A stretch of 64,000 nt of DNA from NCBI GenBank assembly GCA_016748015.1, contig JAAOMT010000518.1, positions 407,388 through 471,387 on the forward strand, given 5' to 3'. A program made the position numbers and the translations under genes. Position 1 is the stretch's first letter; the number at the start of each line of letters is the position of its first letter. The notes below the pieces were generated by a model. That model saw only the letters and a list, made by a program, of their open reading frames with translations. It was not told the origin of the DNA and searched no databases. This DNA is from Geosiphon pyriformis. Lineage: Eukaryota; Glomeromycota; Glomeromycetes; Archaeosporales; Geosiphonaceae. Positions 48,136 through 59,919 of this stretch are shown in pieces.

Positions 48136-48987
48136 TAGTAGACCAATAAGAGAATAGTAGTTAGCATGTGAGCACATTGCTCAGCAATGTGAAGCAATGT
48201 CAGAAATCATGGCACATTGCTCAGCAATATGGAGCAATGTTAGGAATTATGGCACATTGCTCAGCAATATAGAACAATGTCAAAAAAATACAGCACATTG
48301 CTTAGTAATGTGAGCATTGTTTGAAGAATTATAGCACATTGCTTGAGAATGTGAGCAATCTCATAGAACTCAAATTATGTATATATAGTAGTAGCATTAG
48401 AAGTAGAAAAGACAGACCTCTCAGTTTAGATTTGATCTAAGCAACCTTCTATTTACAAATATTAATAAATAATTATTTATTATCTAAATCCACTTTTCAT
48501 TATCAACACTTCATGTTAATAGCAATTGATACTTAACCACACTGGAACAATAGCTCTTGATCATAGCTATTGATGAGATACTAACTTGTAATTGCTTTCA
48601 TTTATTTTTTTATCTTTTTTTATTTTCTTTTATTTCTTTTTGTTATTTCTTTGGTTTTACTAAACTGATTAAAGATTAAGTGCTGAAATACAGATGTCAT
48701 AGGGACTGGTAAAAAACCTGTAAAACAAGGGTAGAACACTTATAGATTTGAGGATAGCTTACCAGAAGAATTACCAGTTACCATGCTGAGAAAAAAATTT
48801 GATGAAACTGTGGTTTCGGGAAGTTATGGATAAAACTATCAATTAAATCTCTGTTCATTATACAAAAAACTCAACAACAAAACCTTCAGATAAACCACAT
48901 CTTCAGATATCAACACCAGAATACCAATCAAACACCAAGTTACGAATTTGTTATTTGACTTAAGACTCCAAATAATCATCTGTAACA
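48136..48987 (+). repeat. Solo LTR, family 1 variant, inside gypsy 2
   Basis: It shares TATGTATATATAGTAGTAG, the 'CTCTTGATCATAGCTATTGA' region, the T-rich tract and the terminal CATCTGTAACA with the gypsy-1 LTRs. Its upstream part is different: an array of GCACATTGCTCAGCAATGTG-type units replaces the GAATTCC-type repeats. No second LTR or interior of its own is present, so recombination has removed them. Confidence 0.75.
48165..48360 (+). repeat. Tandem repeat array in the U3 part of the LTR
   Basis: About five units of roughly 40 bases, each starting near GCACATTGCTCAGCAAT and containing an inner inverted repeat (ACATTGCT / AGCAATGT). The units differ by point changes. The array ends just before the TATA-like box, where enhancers would sit. 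Confidence 0.85.
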
Positions 48988-49429
48988 ATGACAAACAATT
49001 TTAATAGACTGATTTTTTAGCTAATTACAAATATATTATCTATTACAAACCTAAAAAATTACATATAAATATGAATAGTCTTTCAAGAATAAGACAAAAT
49101 TAACACTAATACTAATTTTACTACTACTTAATCAAATAATTAATAATAAACAATGAATTCCAAAAACTACAATCACATCAAAAATTATTTGAAAATTTTT
49201 ATCATGTCAAAAAATTGATATTTAAATAAAAAACACTGATTACAATACTAATAAAAATAATATTTTTTATACTATAACAAAATTTATTACTAAAATTATC
49301 AAAATTTAAATAAACTATTCAAATTAGTACAATAAAATAAAATAAAAAACAATTTTATATAACATATATACAGATCTTTTATTAGTATACTTAAAAAAAA
49401 TAATATTATGTAAAAAATACTTAAACATT

Positions 49430-50330
49430 ATTTTTGGCTTTATATACAAAAAATTATTTGACAACATATAGAATTTTGTAATAGTTGTCAAAAAAGAAAA
49501 GAAACTTGTTTTACTAAATCTTTAAATTCAATTAAAGTTAAATAATTTTTTAATAGAATTGGTATTAATTTAATTGAACCACTACTGATTACAACTTAAA
49601 AAAACTGTTATATTATAATTGCAGTAAATTATTTTACCAAATAGTCTAAAGCCAAAGCTATTTAAAGAGCAAATACAAAATCAATGGTAAATTTTATTTA
49701 CAAAGACATCATTTGTAAATACAAATGCTTGAGTAAACTTTTATTTAATAAAAAAACATATTTTGTAAACAATTTAATACAAGAAATTTGTAAAAAATTC
49801 AATATTAAATAACTTTTATTATTACTTTATTATTTACAAACAAATAAACTAGTAAAACAATTTAACTAAACATTATATAAATCATTAATCAAAGTTTTAA
49901 CTAACTTTAAACAAAAATAAGATATCTTTGTTTTATTAGTATTATTAGTATATAGAATACTAAAACAAGATATAATAAAGCACATACTATTTGATTTGAC
50001 TTATAAAAAAACAGTAATATTATTAATTAATTTTACTATAAAAACATATCCAATACAACCAATTACAGAAAAAACTTTTAAAAAATATTTCAAAAAAGAA
50101 GTTATACTTTACTTAATATATTGAAAAGAAAATAATAAATTGCAGCCATTTATATTAAACACTTTTAAGCTTAACAAAAAGAATAATATAATAACAAACT
50201 ATTACTTATTACTAATAAATTTAAAATTGGAAATAAAGTTTTTTTATATAGAATTAAGACTAAAAAACAAAGAAATAGAAAATTTAATCATAAATAGAAT
50301 GAACTATTTTATATCTATAAAGTTCTAAAC
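49430..50330 (+). pseudogene. Gypsy 2 integrase remnant
   Basis: It follows gypsy 1 at 40380-41250 in decayed form: a SCQKRK knuckle remnant near 49475, then FNRIGINLIEP near 49540 (Asp of the core changed to Asn), and further colinear blocks. The end has an open stretch at 50140-50328 matching the region after the integrase core (KLEIKFFYIELRLKNKE versus KIGDKVLLYYTKVKK). Confidence 0.65.
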
Positions 50331-51148
50331 AATAAATTATACAAATTAAAACTTAATGACAAAATTTTAGCAAAAGTTGTACATAAAGATTAATTGAAAT
50401 ATTATTACTTTAAAACTAATTCTGAATTATTAATTTTACAAATTAGTATATATTCTTCTTTAATTAAATCCAAAAATATTTTTCAAAACTTATAATTAAT
50501 AATTGTAATAAAACAATAATTAAATTAAGATATTTAATTTATTTATTATATTAGTATTTTTTTTAAAAAATAATATAAAAACATTAAAGAAAAATAAAAA
50601 GATAATTGTTAAAAAAATATTTAATCCAAAAATAATTTTATTTTTCACAAAAATTTAGTATTTTTCATAAATTATAATAATTATTTCTTGAAACATTTAA
50701 CAAATATTCCAAAAATTAATGTTAGCTTTAAAAATATTTTTTAACTTATCTATAATAATTAATAAAAGCAGTAAATATATTTCTATTTATTGATACTTCT
50801 AAATTAAAAAAACACTGTACCAATAAAAACTAAAATTCAATACAAATAATCTTACTTTAAAAGCCATATAAAAACAAATTTATTATAAATTTAAGACAAT
50901 AGTTGAATCAACAAATATGCACTACAAATTCAGAACAGTTTTTAAACTTCATAACTTATTTAATACTTGCAAAAACGTTTCACAAAATCTAATACTCTAA
51001 TTAATAAAGATACAATATATTGATAAGTTCACAAAACTGAAATTTTAACAATTTTTAGATCAAATTACTTTAATAATACTGAATTATTATCTAGATATTA
51101 CAGATAGTACTTAGATTTTAACAAAACTTAATCTTAAGAAAAAAATTA

Positions 51149-51556
51149 TATTATCAGTAGAAATTTAAGATATTAATTAGCATGAAATTATTTTTATAAT
51201 TCTTATTATTAATTTATATATATTATTATTTTAATTTATTACTTATTATCTTATTAAATTATTTGAATTACTATTTAACTAATAATTCAATTTGTAAATT
51301 ACACAATACTCCAAACTATATAACATTCAAAAATTTACCAAAATTTGTAAAAATTCACCAAAATAATTAAATAATTTATAAAAATAATCAGTAGTTTGTT
51401 AAAAATATATCTTTAGTATAGCAAAATAATAGCAAAAAAAAAATACAAGTTTATAAACTAGTATTATAATAAGTTATATAAAAGAAAAGCTTTGTTTTTT
51501 AAAAAAATATATTTTAGTTAAAATTATTTTTTATTAAAAATATTTTTTTAATATTT
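51149..51556 (+). repeat. Family-2 LTR, left half (3' LTR of gypsy 2)
   Basis: TATTATCAGTAGAAATT...TTAGCATGAAATT matches the first half of the young LTR at 54553-55519 (TGTTACCAGATGAAATT...). It breaks at TAATATTT (51549-51556), where LINE copy D was inserted; the right half resumes at 59400. Confidence 0.75.
51549..51556 (+). repeat. Target-site duplication of LINE copy D, left
   Basis: TAATATTT, repeated exactly at 59400-59407 on the other side of the LINE. Confidence 0.65.
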
Positions 51557-51687
51557 TTTATTTTATTTTATTTAATGAGTAAGATCCAAACACAACTTAG
51601 TGCTATATATCAAAGAAATGATTTAAACTAAGTGTGAATCATGTACTTTCTACACGTAACCAGCCACTCGGGCCAATCAGGACAACA

Positions 51688-54600
51688 CTACACAGCTATA
51701 TAAACCGAAACTGGATCACCTAAACCAGAAAAAAACAAACTGAATTTACAAAAGCCAAAACAAATACCAAAACCATTAGCAATACCAAGCAATTTGACTA
51801 CACCAGCAGAAAACCTCGAAGTCAAACCAGAGACTGAGATAAGAGTCAAGCCATCAAGTAAAATTAACCCATTCTTCTCTATATAAGCATGATGCTTAGC
51901 ACGAACTGATCAGATATTAGCCCTAAAAGTAAAACCAAGAGAATACACAAATTCAACAACTTTCAAACTGGCAACCTTAAGATTGTGGAAGATGGAGACA
52001 GCTTTACAAAACCAGCCATCAAAAACAAAACCTTTATAAAAAACTATGAACACATAAGAATCAGAGACACAGGATGACAACAGTTGCAATACACCCAAAA
52101 AGAAATGAGAAAGACCAGAAACTGCCTTCCAAGAGCTCATATAAGATTCTAATAAACACCACCAAGCAGATTCATTAACCTTACAAGAGAACACATGATC
52201 TAACACTTCCATCTCACCACAATATAAGCACAATACACTAAAATACAGCCTACTATAAAGACACTTCCAAACAGCAACTGGCAGCCAATAGTGCAAAGCT
52301 TTCATGAAATAAGTGTATGCATTAGCCAAGAGTTTGCTGGTGAAACCAGCAGCCATATGCGAGTCAAGATGTCACACCAATAATAAGTAAAGCCAATCAA
52401 CTTCAAAAAGCAAACAACCAGCCAAAAACTTAGAACCAGATCCAATCTTCCAGCACACACAGCAAACTGAATAATAAATATTATGAACAAAATATCTGAA
52501 GTTGCTAGAAACAATTCCACTATTAGCAATCAAAAAGTATTCATTTAGGCAGGAAGAAAGATGTCAATTAAAGAGAGAAGCAGCACCAGCAATCGTGTCA
52601 ATGCATTCATTACCCAAAATACCAAAGTGACCCTTCATCTTATGCCAGCTGACTTCCAAATTCTTACTGCAAATAGCATTGATTATATAATGATCTTCGA
52701 CCCAACATTGATTATAAAAGTCAGGACATGCCAGACTCAATTCTGATTTACAAGCGTTTAAAGCAGATTAACTATCCAAAAAAAGTAGAACAGAACTTGA
52801 TGGGAGAACACATTTTAAAGCCAGTACAATAGCTTGCAACTCTGCCAAAGTAGACAACATCAAACCCAATACACAAACACCCAAACCCAAATCAATGTCT
52901 TCAAAATATGTGGCAGCACCAGTTCTACAGCTGGCTGTGCCCAAATTACTAAGGGACCCATCCATGTATACTGACAAGCTGCTAGCACCAGCTTGCAAAA
53001 AATGATCACAAACAGACACAAAGTTGCTAGATTCAAAAATATTCAAAGGACCAACACTATGCAAAAATGGGAGGAGAACAGAAAAGGAGCCCATACCATT
53101 GAAAAATGTAATAGAAAGCTTGAACCACTCAAGAACAGAGCCACGAGAGTCTAATCTTTTCCAACACTTGAAGATATACCAATTAAATACAGCACTATAA
53201 TGATCACAAAGTTGGTCAACAAAGGCAATACCATGCTGCTAAAGAGAAGAGAGAAACTTTGACTCACCCAGAACAGCAAACATTAGAACCCCATTGCAGA
53301 ATCGAAAGAGAGTGGTCAAAGAGGCACTCAGAGATAATCCACAGTCAAGAAGAACACAAATTATGCCTGCCAAGAAGTTATTAGAAGCACTGATATGAAT
53401 ACGAACAGAAGAACTCAATGGATGAACAGGGTGCCAACACAAAACTTGTAGGTCATGGGACCTATAAGAAAATAAGCAGTCCACAATACCATCAGAGTTC
53501 ACAAAACTAACAAGGAAGGCAATTTTACTTTCAGACTGAACTTGAGAAAAAAATTTCAAACCATAAAAAGAAGGATAGTAAATTGTATTACTGGGAAAAT
53601 TGAGTGGCAAACCAGATTTAAGTTTCAAGTCCTTGTGAATAAGAGTATCCCACTTGTTACACACTTCAACAAGAACAAAGCTAAACTGCATTTTATAGCT
53701 AACTATAAGATGGAGAACTGCTAAAACCAAATACAAAAGCTGTTTATTTGAGACAGCCTTCCATAGAACCAGATTGGTGAAAAAACAAACATCTGAATTT
53801 GCCTTAGCTAAACTAGGCTTTGAAAGACCCTCAGTTGAAAGAAAAATACCCAAATACCAATGAAATTCACCCTTTTTGGCAATAGAGATTGGTGAGCCAC
53901 TGATAGAAAGAGACGGATTGCTAACCCTGCTATTAATAAGAATGGCCACTGTCTTGTCATTATTTATAAAAATGTTATTTATCTGAAAAAATTCACTAGC
54001 AATATCAAGAATATGTTGAGTGGTATTTCGATTGCTACCAACCCAAATTGTATTATCAACAAAAGTGCCAGCAGCAAAAAAAGAAGAAAGTTCAGCCCAA
54101 GATTCAGCACAACCATTTTTGGAAATAAAATGAGAATTCAACTTATACTTATACACACTCTCTTGACACTTGATTTTACATAATAGAGGGTCATAAAATA
54201 TGCACCATAGTAAAGAGAAAAAGACCTTTCTCTGGTCCAGATCATCATGTACCTAATAACCACTCATTAAACCAAAATCTGTCATAACATAATTGGTGCA
54301 ATTCTTATAAATACTGCCAAAAAAACGTATGAACTTGCTGCACATCTTAATCCTGACTAAATTTTTTTCGAGATGCTTCCAGCCAACCAAATTATATGCC
54401 TTTTTCATATTCTGTAAAACCAACCAAAGCTTCCGATTCTTCTCTAAAGCATCTTCAATAACCAAACCAATTGCAAAAATAGGAGACTGAGTTGATATAT
54501 TTTTCAAAACAGAAAAATTGTCCCCACAAAGAACATTAAAAGTGCTGCATGCTGTTACCAGATGAAATTAGAGATATTGTTTAGCATGAAATTACCCTTA

Positions 54601-57310
54601 TAAATCTTATCATTAATTAGCATATATTATCGTTTCAAATTATCACTTATTATATTAGCAAAATATCTGAAATTATCATTTAATTAATAACCCAATTTGT
54701 ACATAACACAAATGTAACCTAAGTGTAATGATTAATCATACAATACCCCGAAATATGTAACATTCAAAAGTTCACTAAAATTTGTAGAAATTCACCAAAA
54801 TAATTGATAGTTTACCAAAATATCTAATAGTTTGCAGAAATAACTTGTTGTTTGCCGAAATGTATCTTTAGTTTAGCAAAATTGTAGAAAAGAGCAAAGT
54901 TCAAGTTTATAGAATAGTGTTACAACAAGTTGTATAAAAAAAGAGCTTCTTTTTTTGAGAAAATGTATCTTACTTTACATTTATTACTTAGAACCATTCC
55001 TACACACACAAAAAGAAATAAATATCAAATAATTTGAAAAACCAAATTCTTTAATTATTGCACTTGGAAAATCCCCAAAACCCAACTAACATTTTGAAAT
55101 TAATTAGCTATCAATTTCAGTAAACTGTTAGTGACTCCAGGCCTGAATAGAAAACATTTCCCTTGATAGAATTCTATTTCTTTTACATTTCTTTTATTTT
55201 CTTATTACAATCATTAGGGTAGCTTACAGATGAGATTCCTGTAGAAGAGTTGACTTTCACAGCAAAGTAACTATACATTTTAGTGAGCTTCCAGACGAGC
55301 AATTCCTGAGAAAGAGTTAACGTTTACTACAATGTAACTACACAAAGCAACTGGCATGAAATTGGCCATTCCATTTATAAGCCCAGCAGTTCAAATTATA
55401 GGAGATAATTTGAAGATAAATTCAGTTATCAGAGGTTCAAACACTTCTCATAATCATGAATTAACAGTATTACAACAAACATACAAGAGCTAAGAAGAGA
55501 CCAAAAACCTCTGGTAACAATGTCAACAAAATTCTATCTGATAGAATCTTAGAGAAAATCTTATAAGCCATCTCAATCAAAGCAATAGGTTGAGTATTCA
55601 TAAGAACACCTTTCTATTTATACAGTTTGGGAATCATTGAGACTCAGGCCTCCTTCTAAGAGCCAGGTACAGATTTATCAGACAAACAGGAATTTAAAAG
55701 CACCAAAAGCATATTCAGAACTGCTTTATTACAATGTTTCCAAAACTCATTTGATATACCTAAGAGACCAGCAGCTTTATCATCAGGCATAAAAGAAACC
55801 ACCCCAAACAGTTCATCAAACTCAATAGAACACATAACACCTGAAAAAGCTTTATCAAAAACATAATCCAAAGGTTGATATTGACAACACCAATTACCAG
55901 AGACATTATCAACCACTTGATGCTTTCTAGTCCAACCTTCCATAATGACATCAATCTTAGACTTAACCAAATTGGGTTTCAGGACAAGTTCATTATCAAC
56001 AACCAGATGGTTGAATACCACTTTACGAAATAGGCACTTCAGCATATTCCTGATAGTATGATTCTTATTAATCTCAAAGCTCTTCATCCTTTTATCTATA
56101 GCAGCTCTGATAGTTGCCTCCTTAGTTCTACAAAATTCAGCAAGTTTGGACATGTGATAAGCTTTTCTAGCACCACAAAGAGCAAAACAAACCCGATCAA
56201 AGCCTGTACCAGAATCCATAATGCTTTGAATGGCTAAAGCCCCAACACTGTCCAAAGAAACCCAGCACTTCATAAGAGACTCAAAATTCACAATACTCTC
56301 TTCACATGAAGTCTTAACTATTTTAGAAACCAACAGCTCTAATTTGTGATATCTTGAAAATTCCTTGGTAAAAACATCATCAAAGCTCTTAAACCACTTC
56401 TTTTTGAACACTTCATTAGCCAAGAGAACCATAATTTTACAAACAACATTCCATATTGCATCTAAATCCAAGAACTTAACAAAGGCAGCAAACTTATTTG
56501 AAAACATCACAGCATTTGCCAACATAGCATTTTCAAAATTTTTCTATTTAGTTTTATCAGCACCCTTAAAATCAAACTTCCATCAGTCTCTATTCACTTG
56601 CTTGTGAAGAGAGTTTAGCTGCACATCCAAAAGCCCACCCAAATCCACAAACACAGCCCAATAGTTAGTATCAAAAAATTCATCAACATTAAACACATTA
56701 TGACCCACTACTACATTAGCCAAATTCGAAGAAATGAACAAAAAATCAATAGTTTTAGCCATGTCTCAAGAGTTAGCCCATGTGGGCATTTTGACATAAG
56801 AACTTCCACCCAAAGAATTAACTAAACCAAGATCTAGGCACTTTCTGAAACTAGTACTTTTTCGAGAGCCATCTTCATTGAAGTCACCATCCAAAACAAT
56901 AAAAGAGGATTTATTAACCACTTTAGCAATCATAGAATTAATATCATTAGCCTGAGAGAAATGAACAGCCAGAGATGCCCCAGCATAAAGCCTCAAGATA
57001 GACACAGAAAGTTTATTCTTGAATAGCAACTTGACCAATAGAAGCCAACCTGGCACCTCAGAAACCTTACAAACATGACGAGTTAGAGAAGTGTTTATGA
57101 TAATTGCAACTCCAGTACCAAGAAACCCTTTGTCTAATCCAGATGAAAAAACTCTAACTCCATTGAATTTATTTCTAATTCAAAGCTTATTGCTAGATCT
57201 CAACTTTGTTTCTGTAATGATTGAAACCAAATTCCCAGAATCTCTATGTCAATAAACAACGTTCTTCTACTTGGCAGGGACATTGATACTGCAAACATTA
57301 CACATTGCAA
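51688..57310 (-). pseudogene. LINE copy D ORF2: endonuclease, RT, RNase H, zinc finger
   Basis: Reading on the minus strand: EEP endonuclease (57310 to about 56560) with VLDGDFNEDGSRKS, its metal-site Asp-Asn kept. A linker (56525-55656) follows, ending LPDDKAAGL-type sequence (MPDDKAAGLLGISNEFWKH), the usual RT lead-in. RT motifs come next: PIALIEMAYKI before the LTR insertion, then LVLQNMKKAYNLVGW (Asp to Asn twice) at about 54440-54390, then FVDN at 54063-54052 where F.DD is required. RNase H (53094-52768) has YMDGS, AELQAI and LFLDS, but a TAA follows. The C-terminal finger C-x2-C-x7-H-x3-C is intact (52230-52183). The RT is clearly dead. Confidence 0.85.
54553..55519 (+). repeat. Young solo LTR, family 2, inside LINE copy D RT
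   Basis: 967 bp starting TGTTACCAG and ending CTGGTAACA, a perfect 9-bp inverted pair with TG...CA ends. The 4-bp target duplication reads ATGC on the left (54549-54552) and ATGT on the right (55520-55523), a C-to-T difference. Removing the LTR and one copy restores the LINE reading across SDRILLACSTFNVL. Orientation is given as for gypsy 2, whose 3' LTR matches in the same direction. Confidence 0.88.
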
Positions 57311-57328
57311 AATTCCACATAAAATCAT

Positions 57329-59200
57329 TTATTGAGAAATAAAAGAAGTTGACAAGCCCAAGCCAGAGCACAAACAATTCAATTTTTCTAAGACAGATTC
57401 AACCGACACCTCCAAAGCCACCATTTTGGATTCTAATCCACCTACTTTGGACATCAAAACTTTAGAACTACTCAGACCAAGATCAGAAACTGGGTCAGTA
57501 ACAATCGACAAAGATGGAAAAGGAGACACTGTTGTGACATCTAGAGCTATATCTGAGTCCAAATTGGATACAACAGATGTGAAAACAACCAAAAGAGAGA
57601 TAAGAGATTTGGATGCCAAAGGCACCAATTCCACAAAACTCAATTTTTTCATAATACCAGAAACTTGATCTGTCAAAAGCTCTAAAGAGTGTTCCAGAAA
57701 AGCCAACCAATCAACCAAATAGGAATCACCAAAAGAATTAGAGTCCATTGGTACAGGCTTTGTGTCCAAAGATGAACTAGAACCTAAAAAATCTGATGAA
57801 ATCACATGAGAGAAAAAACTACCAACAATTTGGGCTCAAGTTTTCTTACCAAAAGAAACTGGATAAGCAATTGGCACCTGCTTCTTTCTATATATGTTGG
57901 CCAAACAAATCCAATTTTAAAGAGTAACCACCCACTTACCACGAACACCAGAATTCCCACCCAATAAGCATGCTGTAGAAATATGACCAAACTGTTTGCA
58001 ATGAGCACAATGGGCCAAAGAAAGACCAGTCCAGTGCAAATTTACATCCTTAAATACTAGAACAGAACCAATAGCAGCCAATTTAGATGCCTCATTAACA
58101 AAGCACACAATTGCACATCTATCATGTACATAAGAGCTAGGATTACAGCCAATAAAACAAGTTTTCTTACCATATGACTTCAACAAGTTTGAAAGATCAT
58201 AAGCCATAGTACCAATTGGAAAAGTATAAAGCAAAGCTCGGTGTTAATCTCTGAATACCCATGTATGTTTATTATCTATAGCCTTTACTACATGAACAGA
58301 ATCCTTTTTCATGATAACAGACCATCTAACTGTGACCAAATCAGCTACCTCAGATGACTTAAACTCCACTAAAGCTTTTTGCCACAGACTGATCAATTGC
58401 ATCTTGATTGATACAATTTTTCTAAATTTAGAAAAAACAGATTCTACAGCTAATTTGAGAAGATTGACTGAAATCTCCTTAACAACAATTATCCAATCCA
58501 AATGTTTGTTTATCTGTTTAACATCAACATTTATCACAATTTTCTTATGAATTGCCAATTTCCTAGCCTTTTTTAGACTCAATTCAGATGTAAAAGAAGA
58601 TCTAATAATTCCAAAAAATTTTAAGGGAGTCAACGCCCTCCCAAAACCATTAATTTGATAGAAGATTTTTTTTATTGTCATCAATTTATTACTATTAGTT
58701 TTTCCAGATACAGCTGATAATTTAACATCAAGCATGAAAGATTTGGCTGGCCTGAAATCGCATTTATCCAAGACACATGACTTAACAGCTGACAAACACT
58801 TAGCATCAGAAAATTTAGAAGCTAGAAGTGTTAAAACATCATTGTTACTGTTGCTTAAATTGTTAAAAGAAATCTTGTTCAGCTTACTACCTAAAACGTA
58901 TGTTCTAGTACATGTCTTTCTGAGAGTAGCATCATCCATTTCATCATCAACTTTTGAAGCATTTGAATCAGCGTAACTTGTTTCTTTTGCAATCATATTC
59001 TTCATGTTTTCCAAGTCTGAGATGCCGCTAATACTGCTCACTTCACTGTTTACTTCACTGTTCCATGATCTCACAGGCTTGTCACTGTTAATAAGCATAT
59101 CTATGAGAACCAGAGGGCCAGCAGATAACTCGACAATACTACCAACAACAGCAGGCTTCTTGGGTTTTTTATAAGATGCACTTCATGAATAAGCACTCAT
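57329..59200 (-). pseudogene. LINE copy D ORF1 (gag-like, zinc knuckle)
   Basis: The start is the ATG at 59200 (MSAYS, then a TGA where Arg is likely); the main open part is 59098-58244. A Ser/Asp-rich N-terminus is followed by the KSFMLDVKLSAVSGKTNSNK region, an INGFGRALTPLKFFGIIRSSF conserved block and an RRM-like fold (IIVVKEIS...SIKMQLISLWQKALVEF). The next segment (58234-57917) has an IGTMAYDL...YGKKTCFI strand pattern and an intact knuckle CAHCKQFGHISTAC at about 57996-57955. The last part (57805-57329) is Ser/Val-rich and helical. Two or more stops and a frame change separate the parts. The protein would bind LINE RNA. Confidence 0.78.
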
Positions 59201-59399
59201 CTGACACTTGGTTTTAACACCCAACCAGGTCCCTAATTCAGCTGAAATAGACACTAACACACCAGTAGAAGAGCCTACCAGATTTATATTCATAAACAAA
59301 GGTATGTTGGAAGAAATAACTGCGAAACTTATAAGAGTAAGGGAGAAAAGAAAATTTACTTCTTTAAAAAAATCAAGCTCTCATTGTGACCAGGGGATC

Positions 59400-59407
59400 T
59401 AATATTT
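59400..59407 (+). repeat. Target-site duplication of LINE copy D, right
   Basis: TAATATTT, partner of 51549-51556. Confidence 0.65.
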
Positions 59408-59919
59408 ATACAAATTATTTCAATAAAAACCATATTAAAAAACAACAAAATTCATAATTACTTTACTTAAAATTTTCCAAATTTAACAAATATTTTGAAA
59501 TTAATTAGTTAGTAATTTTAGTAATTTATTAGTAACTTCAGGTCTAAACAAAAGACAATTCTTTTAATAAAATTCTTTTTCTTTTATATTTCTTTTGTTT
59601 TTCTCATTATAATTATTAAGATAATTTATAAACAAGATTTTTATAGAAAAGTTGACTTTTACTACAAAGTAACTACATATTTTTTGTAAGCTTTTAGACA
59701 AATATTTTTGGAAAAAAGTTAATTTTTTTTGCAAAATAACTATATAAATAACTGGTACAGAATTGGTTATTCTATTTATAAGTTCAACAGTTTAAATTAT
59801 AAAAGATAATTTAAAATAAATTTAATTATTAGAGATTTACTAGCTTTTAATAATTAAGAAGTAACAGTAAAACAATAATAATAACATTCAAGAAAAGAGA
59901 CCAAAAATTTTTAATAATA
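59400..59919 (+). repeat. Family-2 LTR, right half (3' LTR of gypsy 2)
   Basis: From AATATTTATACAAATTATTTC to ACCAAAAATTTTTAATAATA it aligns with the second half of 54553-55519 (for example TTGAAATTAATTAG, TTGACTTTTACTACAAAGTAAC, TATTTATAAG). Its end is the decayed counterpart of CTCTGGTAACA. Together with 51149-51556 it gives one LTR of about 0.93 kb. Confidence 0.75.

Larger units (their letters stand above)
43012..51148 (+). mobile_element. Interior of a decayed gypsy element 2 (family-2 LTR), split by a solo LTR
   Basis: Much more AT-rich than gypsy 1 but recognisably parallel. The protease lies near 44640-44700 (LILNNK for LILDSG), a dUTPase near 46080-46300, RT/connection near 47020-47760 and integrase near 49430-50330. 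Because a family-2 LTR starts at 51149 right after an A-rich purine stretch (AAGAAAAAAA), I take this as the interior of a family-2 element. No gag domain or 5' LTR was found; gypsy 1's 3' LTR abuts the left end. A family-1 solo LTR sits between RNase H and integrase. Confidence 0.65.
51557..59399 (-). mobile_element. Full-length LINE (copy D), best-preserved in the window
   Basis: Minus-strand non-LTR element with an AAATA-type tail (51557-51575), 3'-UTR block (51580-51680), ORF2 (57310 down to the stop at 51688) and ORF1 (59200 down to 57329). Domain order is ORF1 with a zinc knuckle, then EEP endonuclease, RT, RNase H and a terminal zinc finger, as in I-like LINEs. An 8-bp duplication TAATATTT flanks it. 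A solo LTR at 54553-55519 was inserted later into the RT. Without that LTR the element is about 6.9 kb. Stops and Asp-to-Asn changes disable it. Confidence 0.88.

Noticed and set aside
48165-48360. CRISPR-like repeat array
   Set aside because: Units are contiguous, vary throughout and have no distinct spacers; they lie in the U3 part of an LTR.
57426-57668. 80-codon plus-strand frame
   Set aside because: It is the antisense shadow of the ORF1 C-terminal part of LINE copy D.
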